Source: Chitinophagaceae bacterium DXS (GTDB lineage Bacteria; Bacteroidota; Bacteroidia; Chitinophagales; Chitinophagaceae). From it: DNA of 64,000 nucleotides. A program made the translations under genes and the position numbers. Under the pieces are notes generated by a model. That model did no database searches, was not told the origin of the DNA, and saw only the letters and a list, made by a program, of their open reading frames with translations. The stretch lies in assembly GCA_030345135.1 (NCBI GenBank), contig CP128386.1, forward strand, positions 5,360,209 to 5,424,208. The letters run 5' to 3'. This document shows, piece after piece, positions 36,788-47,897 of this stretch. How positions within the stretch are numbered: the first letter of the stretch is position 1; each line of letters opens with the position of its first letter.

Positions 36788-37681
36788 TCAATTCAAATTC
36801 CTGTATTCATTGGGCGTATAACCTACGCGGTTTTTAAACAACCTGCTAAAATGCTGCGGGTATTTGAAGCCTAGTTCAAATGCAATTTCATTAATGGTTT
36901 TCTCGCCGTCAAAAATCTTGTTTTTGGCAACGTCAATGATTTTGTTCTGAATATATTCCTGCGCAGATCTTCCTGTTTCTTTTTTGATTAGATCACCAAA
37001 GTAGTTAGCAGACAGATGAAGCTCATCAGCGCAATAAGCAACAGATGGCAGCCCTATTTCTGCCGGTTTGTTAGATGAAAAGTAAGCATTCAACAGATCT
37101 TCAAATTTCGCTAAAATTCCTTTATTGGCATTTTCGCGGGTAATGAATTGCCGGTCATAAAACCGTTCACAATAATTGAGGAAAAGTTCAATATTGGAGG
37201 CGATAAGTTTTTTACTGTGCTTGTCAACGGAATGTTGCAATTCATATTCAATTTTCGAAAAACAATCAAGGATGATTTTTCGTTCCTGTTCCGACAAATG
37301 CAATGCTTCATTTACTGCGTAGGAAAAGAAGTGGTAATCGCTAATATTTTTTCCTAAAGATGTGCCTGTTATCAAATCGGGATGAAATACTAAAGCAGTG
37401 CCCTGTGGTTGATAGTATTCGGTGCTGTTTTGACCTATAACCTGGCCTGGTGCAAGAAATATTAACGTCCCTTCCTCGTAATCGTAATTACCCAATCCAT
37501 AACGCAGGTCGCCACAATGTATCTTCTTCAAAAAAATGGTATAAAATTCATAACGTAAACGCCTGTGTTGCCTCGGATTAGCTTTTTCCAGGTTAACCAC
37601 ACTCACCAAAGGGTGTAGTGTCTCGTTGTTGTTAAAGGCATTGTATTCCTTTATAGTGCTGAAATTTTTAACATCATCCAT
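36788..37681 (-). CDS. AraC-family regulator, divergent from the redox/hydrolase operon
   Basis: This 297-residue protein has an AraC-type sensor region (EGTLIFLAPGQVIGQN, GTALVFHPDLI) and a DNA-binding domain (about 205-297) with ADELHLSANYFGDLIKKETG and INEIAFELGFKYPQHFSRLFK, ending GYTPNEYR. It is transcribed away from the eight-gene run that starts at 37873, with 191 bases between, so it is the probable regulator of that operon. Confidence 0.92.
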   Translation of the reverse strand: MDDVKNFSTIKEYNAFNNNETLHPLVSVVNLEKANPRQHRRLRYEFYTIFLKKIHCGDLRYGLGNYDYEEGTLIFLAPGQVIGQNSTEYYQPQGTALVFHPDLITGTSLGKNISDYHFFSYAVNEALHLSEQERKIILDCFSKIEYELQHSVDKHSKKLIASNIELFLNYCERFYDRQFITRENANKGILAKFEDLLNAYFSSNKPAEIGLPSVAYCADELHLSANYFGDLIKKETGRSAQEYIQNKIIDVAKNKIFDGEKTINEIAFELGFKYPQHFSRLFKNRVGYTPNEYRNLN

Positions 37682-37708
37682 TGCCTGTTATTTTCAAGTG
37701 AAGTGATA

Positions 37709-37716
37709 CAAATTTA
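37709..37716 (-). promoter_or_regulatory. -7 box of the AraC gene
   Basis: On the minus strand TAAATTTG matches TAnnTTTG and lies 28 bases before the AraC start. A TTG further upstream on that strand is about 22 bases away, slightly longer than usual. Confidence 0.4.
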
Positions 37717-37860
37717 AGTATTCTGTCAAAGGTGTAGCCAACCTCTGACTCCAGTCAGGAATATTGGTAGAAAAAGCAGTAATCTGTATACCCGAAAGGA
37801 TATTTTTAGTCAGGAACTTTGCAATAGCAATTCTGAAAATCGAAGTTGCATTTTAAATAA

Positions 37861-39726
<1,866 letters not shown>

Positions 39727-39744
39727 GATAAAACAAAAATAATT

Positions 39745-40857
39745 ATGCAAAAAATAAACGGAAAAATCACGCAGAGCAATCAAAAAGGCAGTAGTATACT
39801 ACAGCTGAATACGCTGTTATTATGCGCTGTTGTTATCATCGTTTCGTCGTGTGCTACAACAAAACAAAATAACAGCGGCAATTTGGTTATCAAAGAGCAA
39901 GGCGCATTTTCGGCAGGCGGAACGGTAATTACAAGTGAAGGTACATTTGATCCTCTCAAACCGTGGAATGTGCCGCAGGGTGGGCAAACACGACATGGAG
40001 ACCACGCTGATGTGTTTTACCAAATTCCTGTAAATGCAAAACACAATGCAATGGTGTTTCTGCACGGATATGGTCAGTCCCGCCGCAGCTGGCAAACCAC
40101 TGCTGATGGCAGGGAAGGTTTTGCTGACATGTTTTTGCGAAGAGGCTATGGCGTTTATCTCGTTGACCAGCCTGGTCGTGGTGAAGCCGGACAAACCACA
40201 AAAGCCATACAAATCGCTGCAACGCCCGATGACCAAACCTGGTTTACGCAATTTCGTATCGGGCAATATCCTGAATTCTACGATGGCATTCAATTTCCGA
40301 AAGACAGTTTATCGCTGAACAGTTTTTTCCGTATGATGACCCCGAACACAGGCAATGTGGATGAAGCAACGATTGTCAATGCCCTGTCAGCAGTATTTGA
40401 AAAATCAGGCGATGGCATTCTTTTTACCCATTCCGCAGGAGGTTCACCTGGTTGGAAAACCGCCATTAAGAATGACCACGTAAAAGCTATTATAGCCATT
40501 GAACCGGGTGGGTTTACCTTCCCGCAAGGCGAAGTACCCGAAGGCAATCGTGGTGGGCCAGGTGTACCGCTTGAAGAATTTATGAAGCTGACTAAAATTC
40601 CCATCATTGTTTATTATGGCGACAACATTCCGAAAGAAGAAACCAACGCAGCTTCGCTAAATTTTTGGCGAAATGTACTTGCCACAGCAAGGCAATGGGC
40701 AAAGGTTGTAAACGCTCACGGTGGTGATGCTACCATTGTTTACTTACCCGAAGCTGGTATAAAGGGCAATACGCATTTCATCATGTCAGATTTAAACAAT
40801 AAAGAGATAGCAGACTTAATTACAAAATGGTTAAAAGAGAAAGGACTGGATAAATAG
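39745..40857 (+). CDS. lipoprotein alpha/beta hydrolase
   Basis: The 370-residue protein has a long N-terminus with a lipobox (IIVSSC, Cys36), so it is probably lipid-anchored. The hydrolase domain shows VFLHGYGQSRRSW, VYLVDQPGRGEAG, the nucleophile elbow THSAGGSPGW and a His near the end (IKGNTHFIMSD). This group is common in Bacteroidota and proteobacteria beside AKR and CMD genes; its substrate is unknown. The start could be shorter if translation begins nearer the hydrophobic stretch, but no other ATG is present before it. Confidence 0.85.
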   Translation: MQKINGKITQSNQKGSSILQLNTLLLCAVVIIVSSCATTKQNNSGNLVIKEQGAFSAGGTVITSEGTFDPLKPWNVPQGGQTRHGDHADVFYQIPVNAKHNAMVFLHGYGQSRRSWQTTADGREGFADMFLRRGYGVYLVDQPGRGEAGQTTKAIQIAATPDDQTWFTQFRIGQYPEFYDGIQFPKDSLSLNSFFRMMTPNTGNVDEATIVNALSAVFEKSGDGILFTHSAGGSPGWKTAIKNDHVKAIIAIEPGGFTFPQGEVPEGNRGGPGVPLEEFMKLTKIPIIVYYGDNIPKEETNAASLNFWRNVLATARQWAKVVNAHGGDATIVYLPEAGIKGNTHFIMSDLNNKEIADLITKWLKEKGLDK

Positions 40858-40895
40858 TGCAAACTCTATTAAAGAACTTATAAATAATTATTTGT

Positions 40896-41378
40896 ATGAA
40901 AGCATTCATTCCCGGACTATTTTTATTGGCAATAGGCGTGCAATTTTCCTATGCACAGCAACCACCAACCGAAACAATTAAAACGGCAACGAATAATACA
41001 CCCGAACAACAGGCAATCATCAACCTTTCAAAACAGAAATGGAATTGGATGGCTGATAAAAATGTAGATTCTTTAAACGTGTTGTTTGATGAAAAGGCCA
41101 TGTTAGGAAGCTGGGGTAAACAGCCCGAACTTAATACTATAAAAAGCGGAGGTATTTGGTACAAGAAAGCTGAAATCTACTCTGTTATAGTGAACATTAT
41201 TGGCAACACTGCCATACTCTTAAATGACATTGATGTGGAAGCTGTAGTGGGCGGCAATACCGTTACCAATCCGTTTATGGTAACCGAAGTATATATCAAA
41301 GAAAACAGCGTATGGAAGATGGGCTCACTCACGTTTTCACATCTGCTTCGTCCGGTTAAAATGAATAGCAATAATTAG
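40896..41378 (+). CDS. exported NTF2-like (DUF4440 type) protein
   Basis: This 160-residue protein has a Sec signal (about 1-20, ending SYAQ) and an NTF2-like fold pattern: IINLSKQKWNWMADKNVDSLNVLFDEKAML, AEIYSVIVNIIGNTAILLNDIDV, and VWKMGSLTFSHL. NTF2-like proteins bind or isomerise small molecules; no catalytic residue can be assigned. It is the fourth gene of the run. Confidence 0.82.
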   Translation: MKAFIPGLFLLAIGVQFSYAQQPPTETIKTATNNTPEQQAIINLSKQKWNWMADKNVDSLNVLFDEKAMLGSWGKQPELNTIKSGGIWYKKAEIYSVIVNIIGNTAILLNDIDVEAVVGGNTVTNPFMVTEVYIKENSVWKMGSLTFSHLLRPVKMNSNN

Positions 41379-41418
41379 TAATCGGCAGCGGTCCACAGCA
41401 CCATCAAAGCAATAACGA

Positions 41419-42027
41419 ATGAAATTGAGAATAAGAAGTGCTATATGCTGTATGATAATTGGTTTATCCCTATCAGCGGGTTGTTCAAAGGCTCAATCTA
41501 TGCCACCCGAAAAAATATTGATTGTGTATTTGTCCCGGACGAACAACACCGAAGCGGTAGCTCAAATCATTCAAAAAAATGTCGGTGGCAAATTGGTAGC
41601 ATTGGAGCTGCAAACACCATATCCTGAAGATTACCAGGCAACCGTAAACCAGGTAACCAGCGAAAATGCAACAGGATTTTTGCCGCCACTCAAAACAAAA
41701 ATTGACAGCATTGAAAAATATGATGTGGTGTTCGTAGGTTTTCCAACCTGGGGAATGCAGTTGCCGCCACCCGTGAAAAGTTTTTTGCACCAGTACGATT
41801 TAAGCTGTAAAAAAGTAATTCCGTTCAATACGAATGGCGGCTACGGCATAGGTAATACATTTCAAACGGTAAAACAATTATGTTCAAATAGTGAGGTATT
41901 GGATGGCTTTACCATGCGAGGCGGTTCGGAAAGGGATGGAATACTACTTGCCATCACAGGCGATAAAGAAACGGAAGCCGAAAAAGAAGTAAAAAAATGG
42001 TTGCGGAAAATCAACATACTGCAATAA
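41419..42027 (+). CDS. exported flavodoxin-like lipoprotein
   Basis: The 202-residue protein is a flavodoxin (ILIVYLSRTNNTEAVA, the phosphate-binding loop of FMN; VVFVGFPTWGMQLPPPVKSFL; FNTNGGYGIGNT). An N-terminal lipobox-like LSLSAGC (Cys22) suggests it is exported and anchored, unusual for flavodoxins but seen in Bacteroidota clusters of this type. It probably passes electrons or acts as a quinone-type reductase for partners in the operon (inference). Confidence 0.87.
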   Translation: MKLRIRSAICCMIIGLSLSAGCSKAQSMPPEKILIVYLSRTNNTEAVAQIIQKNVGGKLVALELQTPYPEDYQATVNQVTSENATGFLPPLKTKIDSIEKYDVVFVGFPTWGMQLPPPVKSFLHQYDLSCKKVIPFNTNGGYGIGNTFQTVKQLCSNSEVLDGFTMRGGSERDGILLAITGDKETEAEKEVKKWLRKINILQ

Positions 42028-42034
42028 AAATGCG

Positions 42035-42781
42035 ATGAATAAAATCAAAGTAAATACAATCATTACGTTAGTGATAGCAATCTTTTGTTTCACCCATAAA
42101 CTGGAAGCACAAAATAACGTGGATACCAACCGGACATTGAGCCGGACAGAACAAAGTATTGTTTCTATTGCGGCATTAACTGCACGAGGCGATTTGCCTA
42201 AGTTAAAGACAGGGCTGAACACAGGTCTTAAAGCAGGTCTTACCGTAAATGAAATAAAAGAAGTATTGGTACACCTGTATGCTTATTGTGGGTTTCCACG
42301 CAGCATTCGCGGATTACAAACCTTTGTGGAGGTGCTTGATGAACGCAAAGCCAAAGGCGTCAGTGATAAGACAGAAAACGATGCCTCACCCATCAATAAC
42401 AAAGGCAGCAAATACGAGCGTGGAAAAAAGATTTTGGGAACGCTTACCCAAACACCTCAACCCGATGCCCCTACAGGCTATTCGGCTTTTGCTCCTGTAA
42501 TAGACACCTTTCTTAAAGAACATTTGTTTGCTGATATTTTTGAAAGGGATGTACTAACCTACCGTGAAAGAGAGCTGGTTACCGTATCGGTACTTAGCAC
42601 TATTGGTGGTGTCGAGCCCATGTTACATTCACATCTGAATATTTGCCTGAATGTAGGTTTGACACCGAAGCAACTTCTGCAATTTGTAGATATTATAAAA
42701 TCAACTGTTGGTAAAAAAGAAGCAACAGCAGCCCGAATTGTATTGGATGAGGTACTTAAAACAAGGAGTAACTTAAACTAA
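42035..42781 (+). CDS. exported double carboxymuconolactone decarboxylase-like protein
   Basis: This 248-residue protein has an export signal (about 1-25) and two CMD domains: residues about 35-105 (SIAALTARGDLPKLKTGLN, EVLVHLYAYCGFPRSI) and about 160-240 (RERELVTVSVLSTIGGVEPMLHSHLN). The AhpD-type CxxC is absent; a single Cys is kept in domain 1. CMD proteins act as decarboxylases or thiol peroxidases; here the activity is open. It starts 7 bases after the flavodoxin gene. Confidence 0.87.
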   Translation: MNKIKVNTIITLVIAIFCFTHKLEAQNNVDTNRTLSRTEQSIVSIAALTARGDLPKLKTGLNTGLKAGLTVNEIKEVLVHLYAYCGFPRSIRGLQTFVEVLDERKAKGVSDKTENDASPINNKGSKYERGKKILGTLTQTPQPDAPTGYSAFAPVIDTFLKEHLFADIFERDVLTYRERELVTVSVLSTIGGVEPMLHSHLNICLNVGLTPKQLLQFVDIIKSTVGKKEATAARIVLDEVLKTRSNLN

Positions 42782-42788
42782 TAGTAAA

Positions 42789-43847
42789 ATGAAACGAATA
42801 ACATTCATTCTGATAAAAATATTTATGACGATAAGCATTATATCTTCTGCTCAAACCAAACCCCAAAATCCCTTCGGCCTGGTTTATAAAGATGCGATTA
42901 CCAAAAATGTAAAAGGAAAAGTAAATATCCATCCCGTAACTTATAAATTGAACGGGATTGATATAGCAGCCAATGTTTATACACCTGCAGATTACAATGC
43001 ATCAAAGAAATATCCGGCAGTAGTAGTAGCGCATCCTAACGGTGGTGTAAAAGAGCAGACAGCCGGACTATATGCGCAGCGTTTGGCAGAGGCGGGTTAT
43101 ATAACCATTACTGCTGATGCAGCATACCAGGGAGCAAGTGGCGGAGAGCCACGTCATACGGATAAACCTGCATACAGAACAGAAGATATTCATGGTATGG
43201 CCGACTTTATTAGCCAGTACGCAGGAGTTGATGCGAACCATTTAGGTGCTTTAGGTATTTGCGGCGGCGGAGGTTATACTTTAAAAGCAGCTCAGTCGGA
43301 CAAAAGATTTAAAGCGGTGGCGACCCTGAGTATGTTCAATTCAGGCGAAGTAAGACGCAATGGTTTTCAGAACGCTCAATTAGCTACCATTCAGCAGCGA
43401 CTAAAACAAGCATCGGATGCCCGTGAACAAGAAGCAGCAGGTGGTAAAATAATCTATGCAGGCGAAGCAAACCCCAATCTGACAGAAGAGGAAATTGCTA
43501 AAATTCCTACCGATCTATATCGCGAAGGATATGCATACTATTTCAGAACCCATGCACATCCAAATTCAACCTTTCTATACACCATGAGCAGCCTGCTCGA
43601 CTTAATGACCTGGGATGCTACCATGAATATGGATTTAATCAATCAACCCCTGCTAATGATAGCCGGAAGCAAGGCTGACACAAAATATATGACGGATGAA
43701 GCATTCAGCAAAGCAACCAATGCAAAAAGTAAGGAGCTATTTCTGATCGATGGAGCTACCCATATTCAAACTTATTGGAAACCCGAATATGTATCGCAAG
43801 CCGTAAATAAATTGGTTAAATTTTATCAAATCAATCTTCAACAATGA
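42789..43847 (+). CDS. exported dienelactone hydrolase-like alpha/beta hydrolase
   Basis: The 352-residue protein has a signal peptide (about 1-22) and an alpha/beta hydrolase domain with PAVVVAHPNGGVKEQ, the nucleophile elbow LGICGGGGYT with Cys in the nucleophile place as in dienelactone hydrolases, and the His in IDGATHIQTYW. It could open lactone or ester bonds in the periplasm. Its stop overlaps the start of the next gene by four bases (ATGA), so the two are translationally coupled. Confidence 0.88.
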   Translation: MKRITFILIKIFMTISIISSAQTKPQNPFGLVYKDAITKNVKGKVNIHPVTYKLNGIDIAANVYTPADYNASKKYPAVVVAHPNGGVKEQTAGLYAQRLAEAGYITITADAAYQGASGGEPRHTDKPAYRTEDIHGMADFISQYAGVDANHLGALGICGGGGYTLKAAQSDKRFKAVATLSMFNSGEVRRNGFQNAQLATIQQRLKQASDAREQEAAGGKIIYAGEANPNLTEEEIAKIPTDLYREGYAYYFRTHAHPNSTFLYTMSSLLDLMTWDATMNMDLINQPLLMIAGSKADTKYMTDEAFSKATNAKSKELFLIDGATHIQTYWKPEYVSQAVNKLVKFYQINLQQ

Positions 43848-44308
43848 AATATCTCCTGCCGTTTGCAGCTGTTCTATTTGCAGCTTGCAACAACAATCAA
43901 AAAATGAAAGACGTAAAGCAGCAAAATGCACTTGTATTTCCGCAAGGTGAAAAAATTGCAAATGGAAATTTCACAGGAGTAGCCTACCTGAAAACATTAG
44001 TAGAAGCGGATAGCCTTAACTCCATATCCGTTGGAAATGTAACTTTTGAGCCCGGGGCAAGAAGCAAATGGCACGTCCATCCGGCAGGACAAATATTGTT
44101 GGTAATAGACGGTGTAGGTTACTACCAGGAAAAAGGACAGCCTAAAAAAATACTTCGTAAAGGTGATGTTGTAAAATGTCCGCCTAATATCGCCCATTGG
44201 CACGGAGCAAGTATCGACACCGCATTTGTTCAGGTAGCTATAACGGGCAGAGAAAAAGGTGAAACAGTTTGGCTGGGTGGTGTAACGGATGAGGAATACA
44301 AAAAATAA
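43844..44308 (+). CDS. cupin-domain lipoprotein
   Basis: This 154-residue protein starts with a lipoprotein signal (AVLFAAC, Cys15) and carries a cupin: VTFEPGARSKWHVHPAGQILLVIDG and a second motif PPNIAHWHGAS. The metal-binding His pair (WHVHP) and Gln/His positions are kept, so a bound metal is likely. It is the last gene of the run and overlaps the DLH-like gene by four bases. Repeat arrays begin about 100 bases downstream. Confidence 0.9.
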   Translation: MKYLLPFAAVLFAACNNNQKMKDVKQQNALVFPQGEKIANGNFTGVAYLKTLVEADSLNSISVGNVTFEPGARSKWHVHPAGQILLVIDGVGYYQEKGQPKKILRKGDVVKCPPNIAHWHGASIDTAFVQVAITGREKGETVWLGGVTDEEYKK

Positions 44309-44410
44309 AAGGGTACCATTTGCTTGTCAAAATTTCAACTATTATGCAACAAGTCAATGTCTTCTTTTTTTAAAATAGCCTTTAAGAATTTTATGAAACG
44401 TTTGAAAAAT

Positions 44411-44511
44411 AAGCAGTACTGAGAACATAATGTGTGTGAAACCTTACATAAGAAAATTTAAGCAAGCCAATCATCCAAATTATTGAAACAAACCGGCAGA
44501 AGTTCAGGCTC
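44411..44511. repeat. 100-bp leader repeat (family C), copy 1
   Basis: The segment with ACATAATGTG, CCTTACATAAGAAAAT and CAAGCCAATCATCCAAATTA followed by GGCAGAAGTTCAGGC is nearly the same as 54262-54352. In both places it leads straight into the left end of a family A element. Confidence 0.8.
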
Positions 44512-45618
44512 GGGCGCGTGTGTTGCGCAGGATCACACGTGTCTACTAATTTCAAGCCGATTACATCGGCGATAGTGAAACAACATATCATTAAAAAGCA
44601 ATAACTTAAGTTACGGGGTCATTCCTTTCCTAAACAAATTTTGTATTCACCTGTCCCGATGCAATCGGGAGTGAATTAATAGAACCGAAGCGAAATTTTT
44701 TAAACCATATAAGACATATAAGGACGTATAAGAAGTGGTGACCGAGGTTCGACTAGAGCTTGATTGTATTACTCAACCAGTTTGTGCCTTTCACCATTGA
44801 CTATTCACAATTCACTAGTCGTATAGAAGGCCATTTAAGAGATGCTTCGCATTAGAACCGCGACACCACTTCATGGGCTCTGGCGCGTGTGTTCCGCAGG
44901 ATCACACGTGTCTACTAATTTCAAGCCGATTGCATCGGCGATAGTGAAACAACATATCATTAAAAAGCGATGATTTCAGTTACCGGGGCAATCCTTTCCT
45001 AAACAATTTTTTGTCTTCACCTGTTTTGATACAATCGGGAGAGAATTAAAAGAACCGAAGCGAAATTTTTTAAACCATATAAGACATATAAGGACGTATA
45101 AGAAGTGGTGACAGAGATTCGACTAGAGCTTGATTGTATTACTCAACCAGTTTGTGCCTTTCACCATTGACTATTCACAATTCACTAGTCGTATAGAAGG
45201 CCATTTAAGAGATGCTTCGCATTAGAACCGCGACACCACTTCATGGGCTCTGGCGCGTGTGTTCCGCAGGATCACACGTGTCTACTAATTTCAAGCCGAT
45301 TGCATCGGCGATAGTGAAACAACATATCATTAAAAAGCGATGATTTCAGTTACCGGGGCAATCCTTTCCTAAACAATTTTTTGTCTTCACCTGTCCCGAT
45401 TCAATCGGGAGAGAATTAATAGAACCGAAGCGAAATTTTTTAAACCATATAAGACATATAAGGACGTATAAGAAGTGGTGACCGAGATTCGACTAGAGCT
45501 TGATTGTATTACTCAACCAGTTTGTGCCTTTCACCATTGACTATTCACAATTCACTAGTCGTATAGAAGGCCATTTAAGAGATGCTTCGCATTAGAACCG
45601 CGACACCACTTCATGGGC
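44512..45618. repeat. tandem array of about three 370-bp units (families A and B joined)
   Basis: Equivalent points of the units lie at about 44511, 44881, 45251 and 45621, a constant 370-base period with few differences. Each unit is the left 170 bases of a family A element, cut before its right end, joined to about 190 bases of family B (ACCGAAGCGAAATTTTTTAA, then ATTGACTATTCACAATTCAC and ATTTAAGAGATGCTTCGCAT). No coding frame spans a unit. Units 2 and 3 are almost identical, so they arose by recent duplication. Confidence 0.9.
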
Positions 45619-45829
45619 TCTGGCGCGTGTGTTCCGCAGGATCACACGTGTCTACTAATTTCAAGCCGATTGCATCGGCGATAGTGAAACAACATATCAT
45701 TAAAAAGCGATGATTTCAGTTACCGGGGCAATCCTTTCCTAAACAATTTTTTGTCTTCACCTGTCCCGATGCAATCGGGAGAGAATTAGTAGACACGAGT
45801 GACCGGCGGAGCCGAACACTCGCGCCAGA
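45619..45829. mobile_element. complete 211-bp palindromic element (family A), MITE-like, copy 1
   Basis: The left end TCTGGCGCGTGTGTTC and the right end GAACACTCGCGCCAGA are inverted repeats that extend imperfectly over about 40 bases (to GTGTCTACTAAT and ATTAGTAGACAC). Each terminus has an internal hairpin (GTGTGTTCC/GGATCACAC; GTGACCGGC/GCCGAACAC). The interior has two further hairpins, GCCGAT-TGC-ATCGGC and CCCGAT-GCA-ATCGGG. There is no coding capacity. It ends the 370-bp array and is the only unit there that keeps both ends. Confidence 0.75.
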
Positions 45830-46009
45830 AGCTCCTTCGCGGAGAAAGAATTAGAAAGCAAGTCTCTCAACATGCAGTCGTTTCTTTGGACTGAAAAGAG
45901 ATAAAGTAACGCTTATTGTGTAAGCATAACCAAATTCCGCAGTTTTAAGTTTCAATAATCTGTTTAATTTTAAACTGGATCTGAAAAAATAAGAACTGAA
46001 AAACCATTT
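45830..46009. other. leader of the LLM oxidoreductase gene
   Basis: Unique AT-rich sequence between the repeat array and the ATG at 46010. No clear TAnnTTTG box was found. Confidence 0.35.
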
Positions 46010-47032
46010 ATGAAGAAGATAGGATTTTTATCATTCGGTCATTGGGCAAACCACCCTGCTTACAAAACGCGTACTGCAAGCGATACGCTGCTTCAGTCTA
46101 TTGACCTGGCTGTTGCTGCCGAACAAATTGGCTTAGACGGCGCCTATTTTCGGGTGCATCATTTCGCGGCTCAGTTAGCCTCTCCATTTCCTTTGCTTTC
46201 GGCTATCGGTGCCAAAACAAGTAAAATAGAGATTGGGACAGGTGTAATTGATATGCGTTACGAAAACCCACTGTACATGGTGGAAGATGCCGGGGCTGCA
46301 GATTTAATTTCGGAGGGACGGTTGCAGTTGGGAATCAGCAGGGGATCGCCGGAACAAGTAATTGATGGGTGGCGCTATTTTGGATATGAACCGGCAGAAG
46401 GAGAAACTGATGCTGAAATGGGACGCCGTAAAGCATTGGAATTTTTAGATAAGCTAAAAGGTGTCGGGTTTGCACAACCTAATCCGTACCCGATGTTTCC
46501 GAACCCGCCGGGCCTGCTGCGTTTGGAGCCCTATTCAGAAGGATTGCGTGAACGTATTTGGTGGGGTGCGGCATCTAATGCCACAGCGGTTTGGGCCGCC
46601 GAAAAAGGAATGCATCTTCAAAGCTCTACCCTGAAGTACGATGAAAGCGGAAAGCCTTTCCATGTACAGCAGGCCGAGCAGATCAGGTTGTATAAAGAAG
46701 CGTGGAAAAAAGCGGGACATAAGCGTGAACCCAGGATATCTGTAAGCCGTTCTATTTTCGCATTGATAACTGAACAAGACCGCCTTTATTTTGGACAACA
46801 AACCAGCCGCGTCGATCAAATCGGAATGATTGAACAGGATAAACGCGCCATCTTTGGAAGAAGCTATGCCGCAGAACCAGATCAGCTGATTAAAGAATTG
46901 TCGGAAGACGAAGCAATTCAGGAGGCAGATACGGTCCTGTTAACCATACCAAATACATTGGGCGTAGATTACAATGTACATCTACTGTCATCTATTTTAA
47001 CGCATGTTGCACCGGGACTGGGTTGGCGGTAG
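46010..47032 (+). CDS. LLM-class flavin-dependent oxidoreductase (luciferase-like)
   Basis: The 340-residue protein belongs to the bacterial luciferase-like monooxygenase superfamily: GFLSFGHWANH at the N-terminus, AEQIGLDGAYFRVHHF, then KIEIGTGVIDMRYENPLYMVEDAGAADLI and GRLQLGISRGSPEQ, the usual FMN/F420 barrel strands. It likely oxidises a small organic substrate with reduced flavin and oxygen in the cytosol. It stands alone after the 45-kb repeat array; short stem-loops (GGTATC-ATTA-GATACC) lie about 20 bases after its stop. Confidence 0.9.
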   Translation: MKKIGFLSFGHWANHPAYKTRTASDTLLQSIDLAVAAEQIGLDGAYFRVHHFAAQLASPFPLLSAIGAKTSKIEIGTGVIDMRYENPLYMVEDAGAADLISEGRLQLGISRGSPEQVIDGWRYFGYEPAEGETDAEMGRRKALEFLDKLKGVGFAQPNPYPMFPNPPGLLRLEPYSEGLRERIWWGAASNATAVWAAEKGMHLQSSTLKYDESGKPFHVQQAEQIRLYKEAWKKAGHKREPRISVSRSIFALITEQDRLYFGQQTSRVDQIGMIEQDKRAIFGRSYAAEPDQLIKELSEDEAIQEADTVLLTIPNTLGVDYNVHLLSSILTHVAPGLGWR

Positions 47033-47234
47033 ATTTTATATCATTTTTTTGGTATCATTAGATACCGCCAAAAAGCAGTATCTAATGTTCGATTGTTTCC
47101 TTTGGTTCATGGATCAACGGATAAAGCGGGCTTTGACTTTATAAAAGTCAGACAGCTGTCCGGGAGTGACGAATTTCAAATGCTCATCCACCAGCAATGA
47201 CTGGTTGTTGCCTGTTATAAAACGACAATGCATT

Positions 47235-47288
47235 ATGGGTTACGATGTTCATATAACAAGACAAGAACAGGCCGAAAAAAAAGAAAAT
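47235..47288 (+). pseudogene. possible 18-codon start remnant of another gene, fused in frame upstream of the DHFR-like gene
   Basis: An in-frame ATG at 47235 gives MGYDVHITRQEQAEKKEN directly before the real start at 47289. MGYDxHITR is a typical beginning of an unrelated family of hypothetical proteins, so this may be the surviving start of a deleted gene. If translated, it would add an odd tail to the DHFR-like protein. Confidence 0.3.
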
Positions 47289-47864
47289 ATGAAAAAGGTA
47301 ATTGCAGCAATCAATATGACGCTTGACGGCTTTTGTGACCATACCTCGGGTGTCCCTGACGAAGAAGTACATCAACATTACGCTGACCTGTTGAGAGGTG
47401 CAGATGCCATTTTATATGGCAGGATAACCTACCAGCTCATGGAATTTTGGCAAACCGTTCTGCAAAATCCCACAGGTGATAAAGCAATGGACGACTTTGC
47501 AGTCGCGATAGACAAAACCCCGAAGATTATCTTTTCCCGAACACTAAAAAGCGTAGACTGGAAAAGTGCGAAATTAGCAAGTCAGGACCTTGAGAAAGAA
47601 GTTTTGGAACTTAAACAATCCCTCAATGACGGGAGTAAAGCCGTTTTTGTGGGCAGTCCGAGCTTGATTGTAGCTTTGACGAAACTTAATTTAATAGACG
47701 AATATCAACTTTGTGTTCATCCTGTTATCGCGGGAAGTGGTTTGCCTTTATTTAAAAACATCAGCGAAAAAATTACGCTTAAACTCATAAAGACCAAAAC
47801 CTTTGGCGGTGGTGCAGTCATTCTTTATTATGAACCGGCAAACGAAACAACAACAAATCGCTAA
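47289..47864 (+). CDS. dihydrofolate reductase-like protein (RibD C-terminal domain family)
   Basis: From ATG 47289 the protein has 191 residues and starts with the family pattern KKVIAAINMTLDGFCDH, followed by ADAILYGRITYQLMEFWQ, KIIFSRTLKSVDWKSAKL and YQLCVHPVIAGSGLPLFKNI. This matches the small DHFR/RibD C-terminal group of putative NADPH-dependent reductases. The frame is open upstream to 47166, but those residues do not fit the family. The gene lies in an accessory stretch with DUF1835 and VOC genes. Confidence 0.88.
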   Translation: MKKVIAAINMTLDGFCDHTSGVPDEEVHQHYADLLRGADAILYGRITYQLMEFWQTVLQNPTGDKAMDDFAVAIDKTPKIIFSRTLKSVDWKSAKLASQDLEKEVLELKQSLNDGSKAVFVGSPSLIVALTKLNLIDEYQLCVHPVIAGSGLPLFKNISEKITLKLIKTKTFGGGAVILYYEPANETTTNR

Positions 47865-47897
47865 CATCGTTAGCGGCAATGCAACAACACCACGATT

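Noticed and set aside
44512-45829. CRISPR or leader-spacer array
   Set aside because: The 370-bp units are repeated in full, with no short constant repeats separated by variable spacers.
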